Source: Streptomyces xanthophaeus (GTDB lineage Bacteria; Actinomycetota; Actinomycetes; Streptomycetales; Streptomycetaceae). From it: DNA of 64,000 nt. The notes beneath the pieces are model-generated. The model worked only from the letters and a program-made list of their open reading frames with translations, was not told where the DNA came from and did not search any database. Where the stretch lies: NCBI RefSeq assembly GCF_000725805.1, contig NZ_JOFT01000029.1:1-64000 (forward strand). The letters are read 5' to 3'. Position 1 is the stretch's first letter. Every line of letters begins with the position of its first letter. This document shows, piece after piece, positions 40,144 through 48,981 of the stretch. Position numbers and translations under genes: made by a program.

Positions 40144-41493
40144 GTGCCCGCATCAGTGCAGCCGTATTTTTTTCTCAGTTATGCGCATACACCGAGATTC
40201 GGGGCCGGGGGGCCCGACCCCGACATGTGGGTCGAGCGCCTCTTCCGTGATCTCTGCAGTCATGTCATGGCGCTGACGGACCTGCCCGCCGGGTCCGACG
40301 CGGGCTTCATGGACCGGGAGATACGCAGCGGCGAGGGCTGGTCGGAACGGCTCGGGGCGGCGCTCGCCACCTGCCGGGTCTTCGTCCCCCTGTTCTCGCC
40401 GCGGTACTTCGCCAGTGAGATGTGCGGGAAGGAATGGTTCGCCTTCACCCAGCGGCTCATCCAGAAGAGCGCCGTCAGCAACGAGCCGGCCGAGGCCATC
40501 GTGCCCGCCCTGTGGGTGCCGGTCCCGCCGTCGCAGCTGCCCGGCCCCGCCGAACGCCTGCAGTTCAACCACAACACCTTCGGCGAGCGGTACGTCACCG
40601 ACGGGCTCTACGGACTGATCAAACTGCGCGGATACGCCGAGCAGTACGAGCGGGCCGTGTACGAACTGGCCAAACGGATCGTCCGGGTCGCCGAGTCCGT
40701 CCGCCTGGAGTCCACCCGCCCGGTGGACTACCGGGTCGTACCGAGCGCCTTCGGCACCCCCGGCAGCGCCGCCCGCACCCTCCAGGTCACCGTGGCGGCC
40801 GCCTCCCGGCACGATCTGCCCGAGGGCCGCAGCCCCGAGTACTACGGGGAGAGCGCCCTGGAGTGGAACCCGTACCACCCGGTCTCCCAGCGGCCCATCG
40901 CCTCCGTGGCCGAGGACCTGGTCCGGTCCCTCAACTACCGCACGACGATGGCCTCCTTCGACGACGAGGCCGGGCACTTCGACAGCAAGCAGCCGCCGAC
41001 CCGGCCCGAGATCCTGATCGTCGACCGCTGGGTGGTGGAGGACGAGCACCGCCGCCAGCGCCTGGCCGCCTTCGACCAGGAGTCCCGGCCCTGGATCAAC
41101 GTGGTCGTGCCGTGGAACCGCTACGACCACCAGAGCCGCGCGAAGGAGGCGGAACTGGCCCGGCGGCTGGAGGAGACCCTGCCCGTCAAGATGGGCCAGG
41201 GCCGGGCCGCGTGCCGGGCCGCGGCCAACGGCGTGGCCAACATGGAGACCCTCGGGCAGATCCTGCCGCAGGTGGTCGAGGCCGCGGCCCAGCAGTTCCT
41301 CAGACATGCGCAGGTCTACCTCCCCGCAGGCAACACGCACACCGAACGCCCGCGGCTGCTCGGGCCGATGGGGATGAGCGGGCCGCCCGTACCGCCACCG
41401 GCCCCCTTCCCGCCCGACGCGCAGCAGGAACACATCGACAGCGACGCCAGCAACGACACCGACCGGGGGGACGCGGATGACAGCGAGTCGTGA
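40144..41493 (+). CDS. fxsC: FxsC: TIR-like protein of the FxSxx-COOH system
   Basis: The 449-residue protein opens with a TIR-like domain (about 7-150): PYFFLSYAH, FMDREIRSGEGWSERLGAAL and LFSPRYFASEMCGKEW, where Glu97 sits at the position of the catalytic Glu of NADase TIRs. The C-terminal part (about 200-400) is the FxsC-specific domain, including EILIVDRWVVEDEHRRQRLA and WINVVVPWNRYD. A Pro/Ser/Asp-rich tail follows. GTG 40144 is favoured; the longer frame adds an unlikely N-terminus. The gene follows AAC(3) by 79 bases and overlaps fxsT by 17 bases. NAD-degrading activity is possible but unproven for this family. Confidence 0.9.
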   Translation: MPASVQPYFFLSYAHTPRFGAGGPDPDMWVERLFRDLCSHVMALTDLPAGSDAGFMDREIRSGEGWSERLGAALATCRVFVPLFSPRYFASEMCGKEWFAFTQRLIQKSAVSNEPAEAIVPALWVPVPPSQLPGPAERLQFNHNTFGERYVTDGLYGLIKLRGYAEQYERAVYELAKRIVRVAESVRLESTRPVDYRVVPSAFGTPGSAARTLQVTVAAASRHDLPEGRSPEYYGESALEWNPYHPVSQRPIASVAEDLVRSLNYRTTMASFDDEAGHFDSKQPPTRPEILIVDRWVVEDEHRRQRLAAFDQESRPWINVVVPWNRYDHQSRAKEAELARRLEETLPVKMGQGRAACRAAANGVANMETLGQILPQVVEAAAQQFLRHAQVYLPAGNTHTERPRLLGPMGMSGPPVPPPAPFPPDAQQEHIDSDASNDTDRGDADDSES

Positions 41494-44400
41494 CAGCCGG
41501 GACAGCCGTGACGGACGCATCGTCACCTTCTACTCGTACAAGGGCGGCACGGGCCGCACCATGGCACTGGCCAACACCGCCTGGATCCTCGCCGCCAACG
41601 GCAAGCGGGTCCTCGCCGTGGACTGGGACCTGGAGGCCCCGGGCCTGCACCGCTTCTTCCACCCCTTCCTGGACCCCTCCACCCTCGGGGCCACCACCGG
41701 GGTCATCGACCTGATCAGCGAGTACGCCTGGGCCGCGACCAGCCCGGTGCAGCGCGCCGACGACTGGCACAAGGACTACGCGCGGATCCAGCCGCACGCC
41801 GTCTCCCTGACCCCCGAGACCCTCGGCTGGGAGTTCCCGGACGGCGGCACCCTCGACTTCGTCTCGGCGGGGCGGCAGAACCGCGAGTACTCCGCGACCG
41901 TCTCCACCTTCGACTGGGACAACTTCTACGACCGCCTCGGCGGCGGACTCTTCTTCGACGCCTTACGCGCGGACATGAAGCAGAACTACGACTACGTCCT
42001 CATCGACAGCCGCACCGGACTGTCCGACATCGCGGACATCTGCACCGTGCACCTCCCCGACGTCCTCGTCGACTGCTTCACCCTCTCCGACCAGTCCATC
42101 GACGGCGCCGCCTCCGTCGCCCGGCAGATCGACGAGCGGTTCAACGACCGCGGGATCAAGATCTACCCGGTGCCGATGCGCATCGACGAGGGCGAGAAGG
42201 AGAAGGCTGACGCCGGCCGGGCCCTGGCCCGCATCAAGTTCGACCGCTTCCCGAGCGGCCTCGTCGGTGAGGACCTCACCTCCTACTGGGGCGCGGTGGA
42301 GATCCCGTACCGGCCCTACTACGCCTACGAGGAGACCCTGGCCACCTTCGGCGACGAGGCCGGGCTCACCAACTCCCTGCTGTCCGCCTTCGAACGGCTG
42401 ACGACGGTGGTCACCGAGGGCGAGGTCACCTCCATGCCGGCCATCGGAGAGGAGGTCCGGCTGCGCATCCGGGACGCCTTCACCCGGCGCCGCCCGGCCC
42501 TGCCCGCCGACCTGTTCCTCTCCTACGTCGCCGAGAACCGGATGTGGGCCGACTGGATCGAGTCGGTCCTGACCCGGGCCGGGTTCCGGGTCGTCCCCAG
42601 GGACGTCTCCGCCGAACCGCAGTCCTCCGGCTCCGGCTCCGGGGACACCCTCGGCGGGGCGGGCATCAGCGTGGACACCGCCGCCCGGACCGTGGTGCTG
42701 CTCTCCAGCGCCTACCTGAAGTCGGCCCGGGCCGTGGACGTGTGGAACCGGGCGGCCGCCGAGGACCCGACGGGCGGCCGGCGCCAGCTGGTGCCGCTGC
42801 GGGTGGGCGACGTACGGCTCGCCACGCCCTACATCGACCGGAACCCGGTGGACCTCTTCCGCCTCGACGAGGTGCACGCCACCACGGCGCTGCTGCGCGC
42901 GGTGGAACGGCCGATGGCCCTGCCCGACAGCGTCAGCAGTGCATCCCAGCCCGGCCCCCGCTTCCCCGGGACGGTCCCGAAGATCTGGAACGCGCCGCCC
43001 CGCAACCCCGGCTTCACCGGGCGCAGCATCGTGCTGGAGCGGATGCGCGACCAGCTCGGCGGCGGCATGGCCGTGGTGCTCCCGCAGCCGCAGACGCTCT
43101 ACGGTCTGGGCGGAGTCGGCAAGACGCAGGTGGCGCTGGAGTACGTGCACCGGTTCATGGCGGACTACGACCTGGTGTGGTGGATCTCCTCGGAGCAGAC
43201 CGACGACGTGGTCGCGGCCCTCGCGGAGCTGGCCGTACGGCTCGGCGCGCAGACCGGGGAGGACATGTCGGCCGCCTCGCAGGAGGCGATCGACCTGCTG
43301 CGGCGCGGGGTGCCGTCCTCGCGGTGGCTGCTGGTCTTCGACAACGCCGACGATCCGGAGACCCTCAAGCGGTTCTTCCCGCCGGGCGGGCCGGGCCACG
43401 TGCTGGTGACCTCCCGCAACCAGTCCTGGTCGCAGTACGGGGACGCGCTGCCGGTGGACGTGTTCCTGCGGGAGGAGTCCATCGAGCACCTCCAGCGCCG
43501 GGCCCCGGGGCTCAGCAAGGAGGACGCCGAGCAGGTGGCCGTGGCGGTGGGCGACCTGCCGCTCGCGGTGGAGCAGGCCGGTGCCTGGATCGCGGAGACC
43601 GCGACCCCGGTGTCCGCGTACATCGAGCAGCTGGCCCAGCAGGCCGCGCGGGTGCTGGCGCTGAACCAGCCGCCCGGTTACCCGGAGCCGGTGGCCGCGA
43701 CCTGGAACGTGTCCATAGAGCGGCTCCAGTCCCGCTCCCCCGCCGCCGTACGGCTGTTGCAGCTGTGCGCCTTCTTCGCGCCCGAGCCGATCTCGGCGAA
43801 CCTGCTCTACAGCAAGGAGATGATCGACGCGCTGAAGCCGTACGACTCCTCCCTTCAGGAGAAGCTGGTGCTGGGCCGGGTGATCCGGGAGATCGGCCGC
43901 TTCGCGCTGGCCAAGGTCGACCAGGTCAGCAACAGCATCCAGGTCCACCGGCTGGTCCAGGCGGTGATCCGGGCACAGCTGTCGGAGGAGGAGCAGAGCC
44001 AGGCCCGGCACGCGGTGCACCGGATCCTGGCGGGCGCGCGGCCGGACGACGACGAGCCGATAGACAATCCGGAGACCTGGCCGCGGTTCAACACGATCTG
44101 GCCGCACCTGACCCCGTCCGAGGCCCGGTACTGCAAGGAGCCGGAGACGCGCCGGCTGCTGATCGACCGGGTGCGCTACCTGTGGAAGCGCGGTGACTTC
44201 AAGGCCGCCTACGCGCTGGGCGAGGAGCTGCGCGAGGTCTGGAAGGCGACCCTGGGCGACCACGACCTGCAGTACCTGTACCTGCGGTTCCACCTCTCCA
44301 ACATCCTGCGCTCGCAGGGCCGGTTCGTGGAGGCGATGGAGCTGGACGAGGGCACGCTGGAGCGGCAGCGCAACGCGCTCGGGCCCTCTCACCCGCACAC

Positions 44401-45466
44401 GTACATGACCACCAGCGGTCTGGCGATGGACCTCGGCGCGCTCGGCCGGTACGGCGAGGCGATGGAGCTGGCCACGGCCGCGCACGAGGGCTTCGGGCAG
44501 ATCTTCCACGAGGCGCATCCGCGCACCCTGGCCGCCGCGAACAACCTGGCCCTGAACCTGCGCATGATCGGCCAGTACTCCCGGGCCCGGGAGATCGACC
44601 AGGAGGTCTTCGACCGGCGCACGGAGGTGCTGGGCCCGGACCACCCGTACACCCTGTCCTCGGCGCAGAACCTGGCCCGCGACCTGCGCGAGGTGGGCCG
44701 GTACGACGATTCGGTGCAGCTGCTGAGCCGGGCGTACGAGACGTACAAGCGGCAGCTGGGCCGGGCCTTCCCGGGCACGCTGTCGGCGGCGAAGAACCTG
44801 GCGGTGTCGCTGCGGCGGGCCGGTGACGTGGAGGACGCGCTGCGGCTGACCACGGCGACCCGCAACCGCTACCGGGCCAAGTACACCTCGGTCAACCCGG
44901 ACCTGCTGGCCTGCGAACTGAACCTGGCCGCGGACCTGTTCGCGACCGGTGACCCGGGCGGGGCGCGGGACCTGGCGCAGGAGGTGGTGGACGAGTACAT
45001 GAAGGTGCCGGGCGAGCGGCACCCGTACACCCTGGCCGCGGTGAACAACCTGGCGGTCTTCCACTGGGGCACGGGAGCGGCGGAGACGGCCGACCCGATG
45101 CTGCGGCAGACGATCCTGCACATGCGCGAGGTGCTGGGCGACAACCATCCGCACACCATCTTCGCCCACCTCAACCTGGCCAACGCCCGCGCGGACCTGG
45201 GCGATCCGGAGGGGGCGCTGGAGCTGGAGCGCCTCGCGGTGCGGCGGCTGCGCGAGGCGCTGGGGGTGCACCATCCCGAGACCCTGGCCAGTGCCTCCAA
45301 CATGGCGGTCAGCCTGGACATGATGGGCCGCAAGGAGGAAGCGGCCCGGGTGCGGGCCGAGGCGGTGTCCGAGCTGACGCGGCTGCTCGGCGAGGACCAC
45401 GGCCTGACCCGGTACGCCCGCGACGAGCGGCGGGTCCACCGCGACCTGGAGCCCCTCGCCGTGTGA
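41477..45466 (+). CDS. fxsT: FxsT: FxSxx-COOH system MinD/TIR/NB-ARC/TPR protein
   Basis: The 1329-residue protein combines four modules. Residues about 14-320 are a MinD/ParA-like ATPase (FYSYKGGTGRTMALAN; signature Lys22 present, P-loop Lys replaced by Arg27). About 342-475 is a TIR domain (ADLFLSYVAENRMWADWIE); the segment that normally bears the catalytic Glu reads SSAYLKSARAVDVWN. About 530-880 is NB-ARC (YGLGGVGKTQVALEY, LLVFDNADDPE, GDLPLAVEQAGAWI, LVQAVIRAQ). About 900-1320 is a TPR array. This is a STAND-type sensor layout. Codon 163 is TTA (41963-41965), the only in-frame TTA I found in the window, so translation should need the bldA tRNA. A long hairpin follows the stop. Confidence 0.94.
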   Translation: MTASRDSRDSRDGRIVTFYSYKGGTGRTMALANTAWILAANGKRVLAVDWDLEAPGLHRFFHPFLDPSTLGATTGVIDLISEYAWAATSPVQRADDWHKDYARIQPHAVSLTPETLGWEFPDGGTLDFVSAGRQNREYSATVSTFDWDNFYDRLGGGLFFDALRADMKQNYDYVLIDSRTGLSDIADICTVHLPDVLVDCFTLSDQSIDGAASVARQIDERFNDRGIKIYPVPMRIDEGEKEKADAGRALARIKFDRFPSGLVGEDLTSYWGAVEIPYRPYYAYEETLATFGDEAGLTNSLLSAFERLTTVVTEGEVTSMPAIGEEVRLRIRDAFTRRRPALPADLFLSYVAENRMWADWIESVLTRAGFRVVPRDVSAEPQSSGSGSGDTLGGAGISVDTAARTVVLLSSAYLKSARAVDVWNRAAAEDPTGGRRQLVPLRVGDVRLATPYIDRNPVDLFRLDEVHATTALLRAVERPMALPDSVSSASQPGPRFPGTVPKIWNAPPRNPGFTGRSIVLERMRDQLGGGMAVVLPQPQTLYGLGGVGKTQVALEYVHRFMADYDLVWWISSEQTDDVVAALAELAVRLGAQTGEDMSAASQEAIDLLRRGVPSSRWLLVFDNADDPETLKRFFPPGGPGHVLVTSRNQSWSQYGDALPVDVFLREESIEHLQRRAPGLSKEDAEQVAVAVGDLPLAVEQAGAWIAETATPVSAYIEQLAQQAARVLALNQPPGYPEPVAATWNVSIERLQSRSPAAVRLLQLCAFFAPEPISANLLYSKEMIDALKPYDSSLQEKLVLGRVIREIGRFALAKVDQVSNSIQVHRLVQAVIRAQLSEEEQSQARHAVHRILAGARPDDDEPIDNPETWPRFNTIWPHLTPSEARYCKEPETRRLLIDRVRYLWKRGDFKAAYALGEELREVWKATLGDHDLQYLYLRFHLSNILRSQGRFVEAMELDEGTLERQRNALGPSHPHTYMTTSGLAMDLGALGRYGEAMELATAAHEGFGQIFHEAHPRTLAAANNLALNLRMIGQYSRAREIDQEVFDRRTEVLGPDHPYTLSSAQNLARDLREVGRYDDSVQLLSRAYETYKRQLGRAFPGTLSAAKNLAVSLRRAGDVEDALRLTTATRNRYRAKYTSVNPDLLACELNLAADLFATGDPGGARDLAQEVVDEYMKVPGERHPYTLAAVNNLAVFHWGTGAAETADPMLRQTILHMREVLGDNHPHTIFAHLNLANARADLGDPEGALELERLAVRRLREALGVHHPETLASASNMAVSLDMMGRKEEAARVRAEAVSELTRLLGEDHGLTRYARDERRVHRDLEPLAV

Positions 45467-45473
45467 TCCGACC

Positions 45474-45517
45474 GCGGGCGGCGGGGCCCTCGCCACGACG
45501 GGGGTCCCGCCGCCCGC
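45474..45517 (+). terminator. Long hairpin between fxsT and the SLATT gene
   Basis: A 16-pair GC stem with one G-U pair (45474-45489 with 45502-45517) and a 12-base loop lies 8 bases after the fxsT stop and 21 bases before the SLATT gene. It may end or attenuate the fxs transcript. Confidence 0.7.
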
Positions 45518-45538
45518 CACCCGACAGCAGGGGGCGCT

Positions 45539-46447
45539 GTGACCGACAGCACGACCTTTCGCAACGAGGACCTGCCGGCCCTCTTCCACCACACCGACCA
45601 GGCGGCGGTCTCCCGGCAGCGGGAGTCCACCCAGGCCACGCGCGCCCAGCTGATGCTGCTGGTCGCGGCCGCGGCGGCCGCCGCGCTGCCCTCGGGGCCG
45701 CAGCTGGGCCCGCTGCGCGTGTTCGGGCTGCTGAGCGTGCTCGCGTACACCGGGGTGCTGGCCGTGGGCGTACGGGCGACCAGGCGCCGGGCCCGCCCGC
45801 AGTGGCAGCTCAACCGCAGTGCGGCGGAGTTCATCAAGTCGCTGGCCTGGCGCTACGCCGTGCACGGTGCGCCCTTCGGCAGTGCCGAGGACGGGCCGCA
45901 GGACATCTACCGGACGCGTCTGGAGGCGGGGCTGGACGAGCTGCGCAAGATGGGCTGGGAGGACCCGCGGGCCGCCGGGCAGGTGCCGCAGGGCGGGGAG
46001 ATCACCGGCGCGATGCAGCGGCTGCGCGGGCAGGACTACCAGGTGCGGCGGGAGACGTACGTCCGGGACCGGCTGATCGAGCAGCGCAACTGGTACCGGC
46101 GGCGGACGGAGGTGTCCCGGCGGGCGACCCTGGTGTGGTCGTGGACGATCGTGCTGCTGACCTGCCTGGCCCTGCTGTTCGCGGCGTTCGGCACCTTCGG
46201 TTCGGGTCCGGGGCCCGAGCTCACGGGGCTGCTGAGCGCGGCGGCGGCGGCCGGGATCGCCTGGAACGAGGTGCGCCGCCACCATCCGCTGATCGAGGCG
46301 CACACCCTGATCGAGCAGGACCTGGCGGCGATGATGGTCGTCATGCAGACGACGATCACCGAGTCGCAGTGGCCGTCCGCGGTGTACGAGACGGAGCGGT
46401 ACGTATCGCCGCAGCACACGGACTGGCTGGCCCGGCACAGCAGTTGA
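45539..46447 (+). CDS. SLATT/DUF4231 two-TM-pair membrane protein
   Basis: The 302-residue protein from GTG 45539 has two hydrophobic hairpins (about 36-76 and 198-245) with a long charged helical segment between them (QLNRSAAEFIKSLAWRYAVH, YVRDRLIEQRNWYRRRTEVS) and a helical tail with EVRRHHPLIEAHTLIEQDLA. This is the SLATT/DUF4231 architecture, a membrane effector predicted to form pores or signal in nucleotide-dependent conflict systems. It lies directly after fxsT and converges with a SLOG gene. Confidence 0.8.
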   Translation: MTDSTTFRNEDLPALFHHTDQAAVSRQRESTQATRAQLMLLVAAAAAAALPSGPQLGPLRVFGLLSVLAYTGVLAVGVRATRRRARPQWQLNRSAAEFIKSLAWRYAVHGAPFGSAEDGPQDIYRTRLEAGLDELRKMGWEDPRAAGQVPQGGEITGAMQRLRGQDYQVRRETYVRDRLIEQRNWYRRRTEVSRRATLVWSWTIVLLTCLALLFAAFGTFGSGPGPELTGLLSAAAAAGIAWNEVRRHHPLIEAHTLIEQDLAAMMVVMQTTITESQWPSAVYETERYVSPQHTDWLARHSS

Positions 46448-46492
46448 CGCGGGCGGTGCGGGCGGCGGGGGCGCGGCCGGGGGCGGTGGTGT

Positions 46493-46972
46493 TCAGTCCC
46501 GGGTCACGCCTTCGCGCCAGATCACGGTGACCGGTTTCCCGAGGGCCCGCGCGTAGGCGACGATCTCGGCGGTGCCGCCGTGCCCCCGGGCGGGCAGTCC
46601 GTCCCAGACGGCGACGATCCGGTCGCAGGAGTCGGCGATGTAGGTGCCGGCAGCGTAGTAGGCCTCGTCCGTGGAGCGGGCGAAGTCCATCCGGACCTCC
46701 TGGGCGGCCCGGCGTTTGAGCCGCCGGTAGCGGGCCAGCGCCTCGGCGCCCTCGAAGCCCTCCTCGTAGTCCCCGCTGGGGATGACCACGGTGAGGTCGG
46801 CGCCGCATTCCAGCGCGATGCAGGCGAACAGCTGGTCCGCGCCCTCCGCGAGGCTGGAGAAGGCCTCCAGGGGCCCCCGGTGGCCGGCCAGTACGGCCCG
46901 CAGGGCGTCCTCCACATGGCCGAGCGCCTCACGCGGAATGAACCGGTGCCCGGTCACGCCGATGCGCTTCAT
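46493..46972 (-). CDS. SLOG-family nucleotide-binding protein
   Basis: The 159-residue protein is a Rossmann-like SLOG domain: KRIGVTGHRFIP at the start, FSSLAEGADQLFA, LTVVIPSGDYEEGF and IVAVWDGLPARGHGGTAEIV near the C-terminus. SLOG domains bind or hydrolyse nucleotides and ligand-like NAD derivatives and often pair with SLATT proteins. ATG 46972 is chosen over a longer frame. It is convergent with the SLATT gene, 45 bases apart. Confidence 0.8.
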   Translation of the reverse strand: MKRIGVTGHRFIPREALGHVEDALRAVLAGHRGPLEAFSSLAEGADQLFACIALECGADLTVVIPSGDYEEGFEGAEALARYRRLKRRAAQEVRMDFARSTDEAYYAAGTYIADSCDRIVAVWDGLPARGHGGTAEIVAYARALGKPVTVIWREGVTRD

Positions 46973-46999
46973 ACGGAATCCTGCCTCCCCCGTGGACGC

Positions 47000-47046
47000 G
47001 TACCCCTGGACATCCTCCCAGAAGGCGGGGGGACGTCCAGGGGTAC
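47000..47046 (-). terminator. Terminator of the protease gene
   Basis: A hairpin with a perfect 12-bp outer stem (47000-47011 with 47035-47046), one mismatch and a further 7 inner pairs lies just downstream of the S1 protease stop. Confidence 0.8.
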
Positions 47047-47068
47047 GACAGGGGCGCACGGGTCACCG

Positions 47069-47953
47069 TCAGTAGACGCTGACCCCGTAGGCGTTGAGGG
47101 CCTCCACGACGGGCTGGAAGAACGTGGTGCCGCCGGAGGAGCAGTTGCCGCTGCCGCCGGAGGTGAGGCCCACGGCGCGGGTGCCGGAGTAGAGCGGGCC
47201 ACCGCTGTCGCCGGGCTCGGCGCAGACGTTGGTGCGGATCATGCCGTAGACGACGTCGCCGCCGCCGTAGTTGACGGTGGCGTTGAGGCCGGTGACCCGG
47301 CCGCTGTGGGTGCCGGTGGTGGAGCCGCGCCGGGTCACGGACATGTTGACCGTGGCGTTGACGGCGCTGGTGATGTCCTGGCTGCCGACGGTCCCCGGCG
47401 GGACCGGGGTGTTGCTCGCGTACTTGATCAGGCCGTAGTCGTTGGTCGGGAAGCTGGAACCGGTGGTGGAGCCGAGCACCGTGGTGCGGGCGGAGTTGGT
47501 CCACCAGGTGCCCGCGCCGTCGGTGCAGTGACCGGCGGTCAGGGCGTAGTAGTTGCTGCCGCTGCGCACGTTGAAGCCGAGCGAGCAGCGCCAGCTCGAC
47601 GCGTAGATGGCGTCGCCGCCGGAGGCCAGCTTGGTGAGCTTGCCGGGGGTGCGCTCGATCCGCAGGGCGGCGGCAGCGGTGCCGGCCTCCCGCTTGATCC
47701 TGGCGATGTCCGCAGCGGAGACCGTGGAGTCGGCGGTGACCACGAGGGTCCCGGTGGCGGGGTCGGTGTGCCAGGCGGTGCCCGCGACGTCGGCGCGCAG
47801 GACGGAGGCCCCGGCCGAGGCCAGCCGGTCGGCGCTGAGGCCGCCGTCGGGCGTGTCCGCGCTCGCCGCGGTGGGAGCGGCGAGTGCTGCGACGGCGGCC
47901 AGGCCGGTGGCCGCCGCGAGCAGCCTGGTACGGGTGATGCGCTTGATCCTCAC
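47069..47953 (-). CDS. Streptogrisin-type secreted serine protease
   Basis: The 294-residue preproenzyme has a signal peptide (to about 32), a short pro-region (about 33-112) of the alpha-lytic/streptogrisin type, and a chymotrypsin-fold mature domain. The triad is His142 (LTAGHC), Asp172 (NDYGLIKY) and Ser250 (EPGDSGGPL). Cys pairs (C123/C143; C244/C275 region) fit known disulfides. It degrades extracellular protein. GTG 47953 follows AGGAGG by 7 bases. The paralogue (SprA/B/D type) cannot be set without alignment. Confidence 0.92.
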   Translation of the reverse strand: MRIKRITRTRLLAAATGLAAVAALAAPTAASADTPDGGLSADRLASAGASVLRADVAGTAWHTDPATGTLVVTADSTVSAADIARIKREAGTAAAALRIERTPGKLTKLASGGDAIYASSWRCSLGFNVRSGSNYYALTAGHCTDGAGTWWTNSARTTVLGSTTGSSFPTNDYGLIKYASNTPVPPGTVGSQDITSAVNATVNMSVTRRGSTTGTHSGRVTGLNATVNYGGGDVVYGMIRTNVCAEPGDSGGPLYSGTRAVGLTSGGSGNCSSGGTTFFQPVVEALNAYGVSVY

Positions 47954-48088
47954 TTCTCGTCCTCCTGGAGAGGGGTATGGGGCCCGGCGGATGTGGGGGT
48001 GCCGCTGCCCGTGAGGCGCAGCCGGAGGCACGGCCGGCACAAAAATTTGGCCGTGTCCCTGACAAGCGCTGACGGGAGTGTCCTGTCG

Positions 48089-48904
48089 TCAGATACCGGT
48101 CGCAAGGGCGTCTTTCAGCCGTCGCTCGCCCGCGGCCACCTCGAAGGGCAGCGTGTTGCCGGGCGGTGGGAAGGGGCAGATGAAGTGGTCCGCGAAGGCG
48201 CAGGGGGGCAGCAGGGCCCGGTTGAAGTCCACGGTGACGGCGCCCGAGGCGTCGGGGGTGCCGGGCCTCAGGAACCGGAACCGGTAGCTGGAGCGACCGC
48301 CGGTGGCATCGCCGAAAACGGCCCACAGGCTGCCGTCCTCCTCGTCGACGGCGACCTGGAGGGTGTGCTCGACGCCCTCGAAGCGGAAGCTGATCTCGCC
48401 GCCGAGGCCGAGTCCGCGGGCCCGCCCGTCGGCGTTCTCCACCTGGACGGTCCGGTCCTCGCCGTACGGGCGGAAGCGGCCCGGCAGCGCGAATGCGGGA
48501 TCGTAGGGGGACGCCTCGATCCCGGAGAAGGCACTGCGGGCCTTGGAATCCGGGTCGAAGACGCGTACCGCCCAGTTGCCCTCGCGCCGGAACAGCACCA
48601 GCCGCGTCCGGCCCGCGACCAGGCGGGAGTGTGCGGGCGGGCTCTCGTCGGGGGCGAGGACCACTTCGCCGGTGAGGGGCTCGCCGTCGAGGAGGATGCC
48701 GTCCTCGGGGGCGGCGGACAGCGTCACTGCGGCCCCGTTGGTGCGCCAGCGCCCCGGAACGGCCGGAATTCGACCTTCCGGGTAATCGGCGAGCCAGTGG
48801 GTACCGGTCAGCGCGAGGGGCCCGTAGGGGGCGGACACGATGGCCACCCGGTGCTCGTGCCATTTCCGCCAGGCGGCGGGCGGATCGTCTGCGTCATCGC
48901 TCAT
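48089..48904 (-). CDS. DUF1684 family protein
   Basis: The 271-residue cytoplasmic protein follows the DUF1684 pattern: AAWRKWHEHRVAIVSAPYGPLALTG, SPYDPAFALPGRFRPYGEDR and the C-terminal VDFNRALLPPCAFADHFICP with PPPGNTLPF. Function unknown. ATG 48904 is chosen over GTG 48922 because GGAAGG lies between them. The 3' end overlaps a small hairpin. Confidence 0.8.
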   Translation of the reverse strand: MSDDADDPPAAWRKWHEHRVAIVSAPYGPLALTGTHWLADYPEGRIPAVPGRWRTNGAAVTLSAAPEDGILLDGEPLTGEVVLAPDESPPAHSRLVAGRTRLVLFRREGNWAVRVFDPDSKARSAFSGIEASPYDPAFALPGRFRPYGEDRTVQVENADGRARGLGLGGEISFRFEGVEHTLQVAVDEEDGSLWAVFGDATGGRSSYRFRFLRPGTPDASGAVTVDFNRALLPPCAFADHFICPFPPPGNTLPFEVAAGERRLKDALATGI

Positions 48905-48981
48905 GCCGCTCAACCCTTCCACAACGGTCCGGACGGGAACCAGGGCGTACGCCGTCCGGACCTGCGGAATCTGAAAGGGCC

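Noticed and set aside
41963..46438. A 1491-codon open frame on the minus strand
   Set aside because: It lies opposite fxsT and the SLATT gene; its Arg/Gly/Pro/Ala-rich content is what high-GC genes give on the antisense strand, and no domain is seen.
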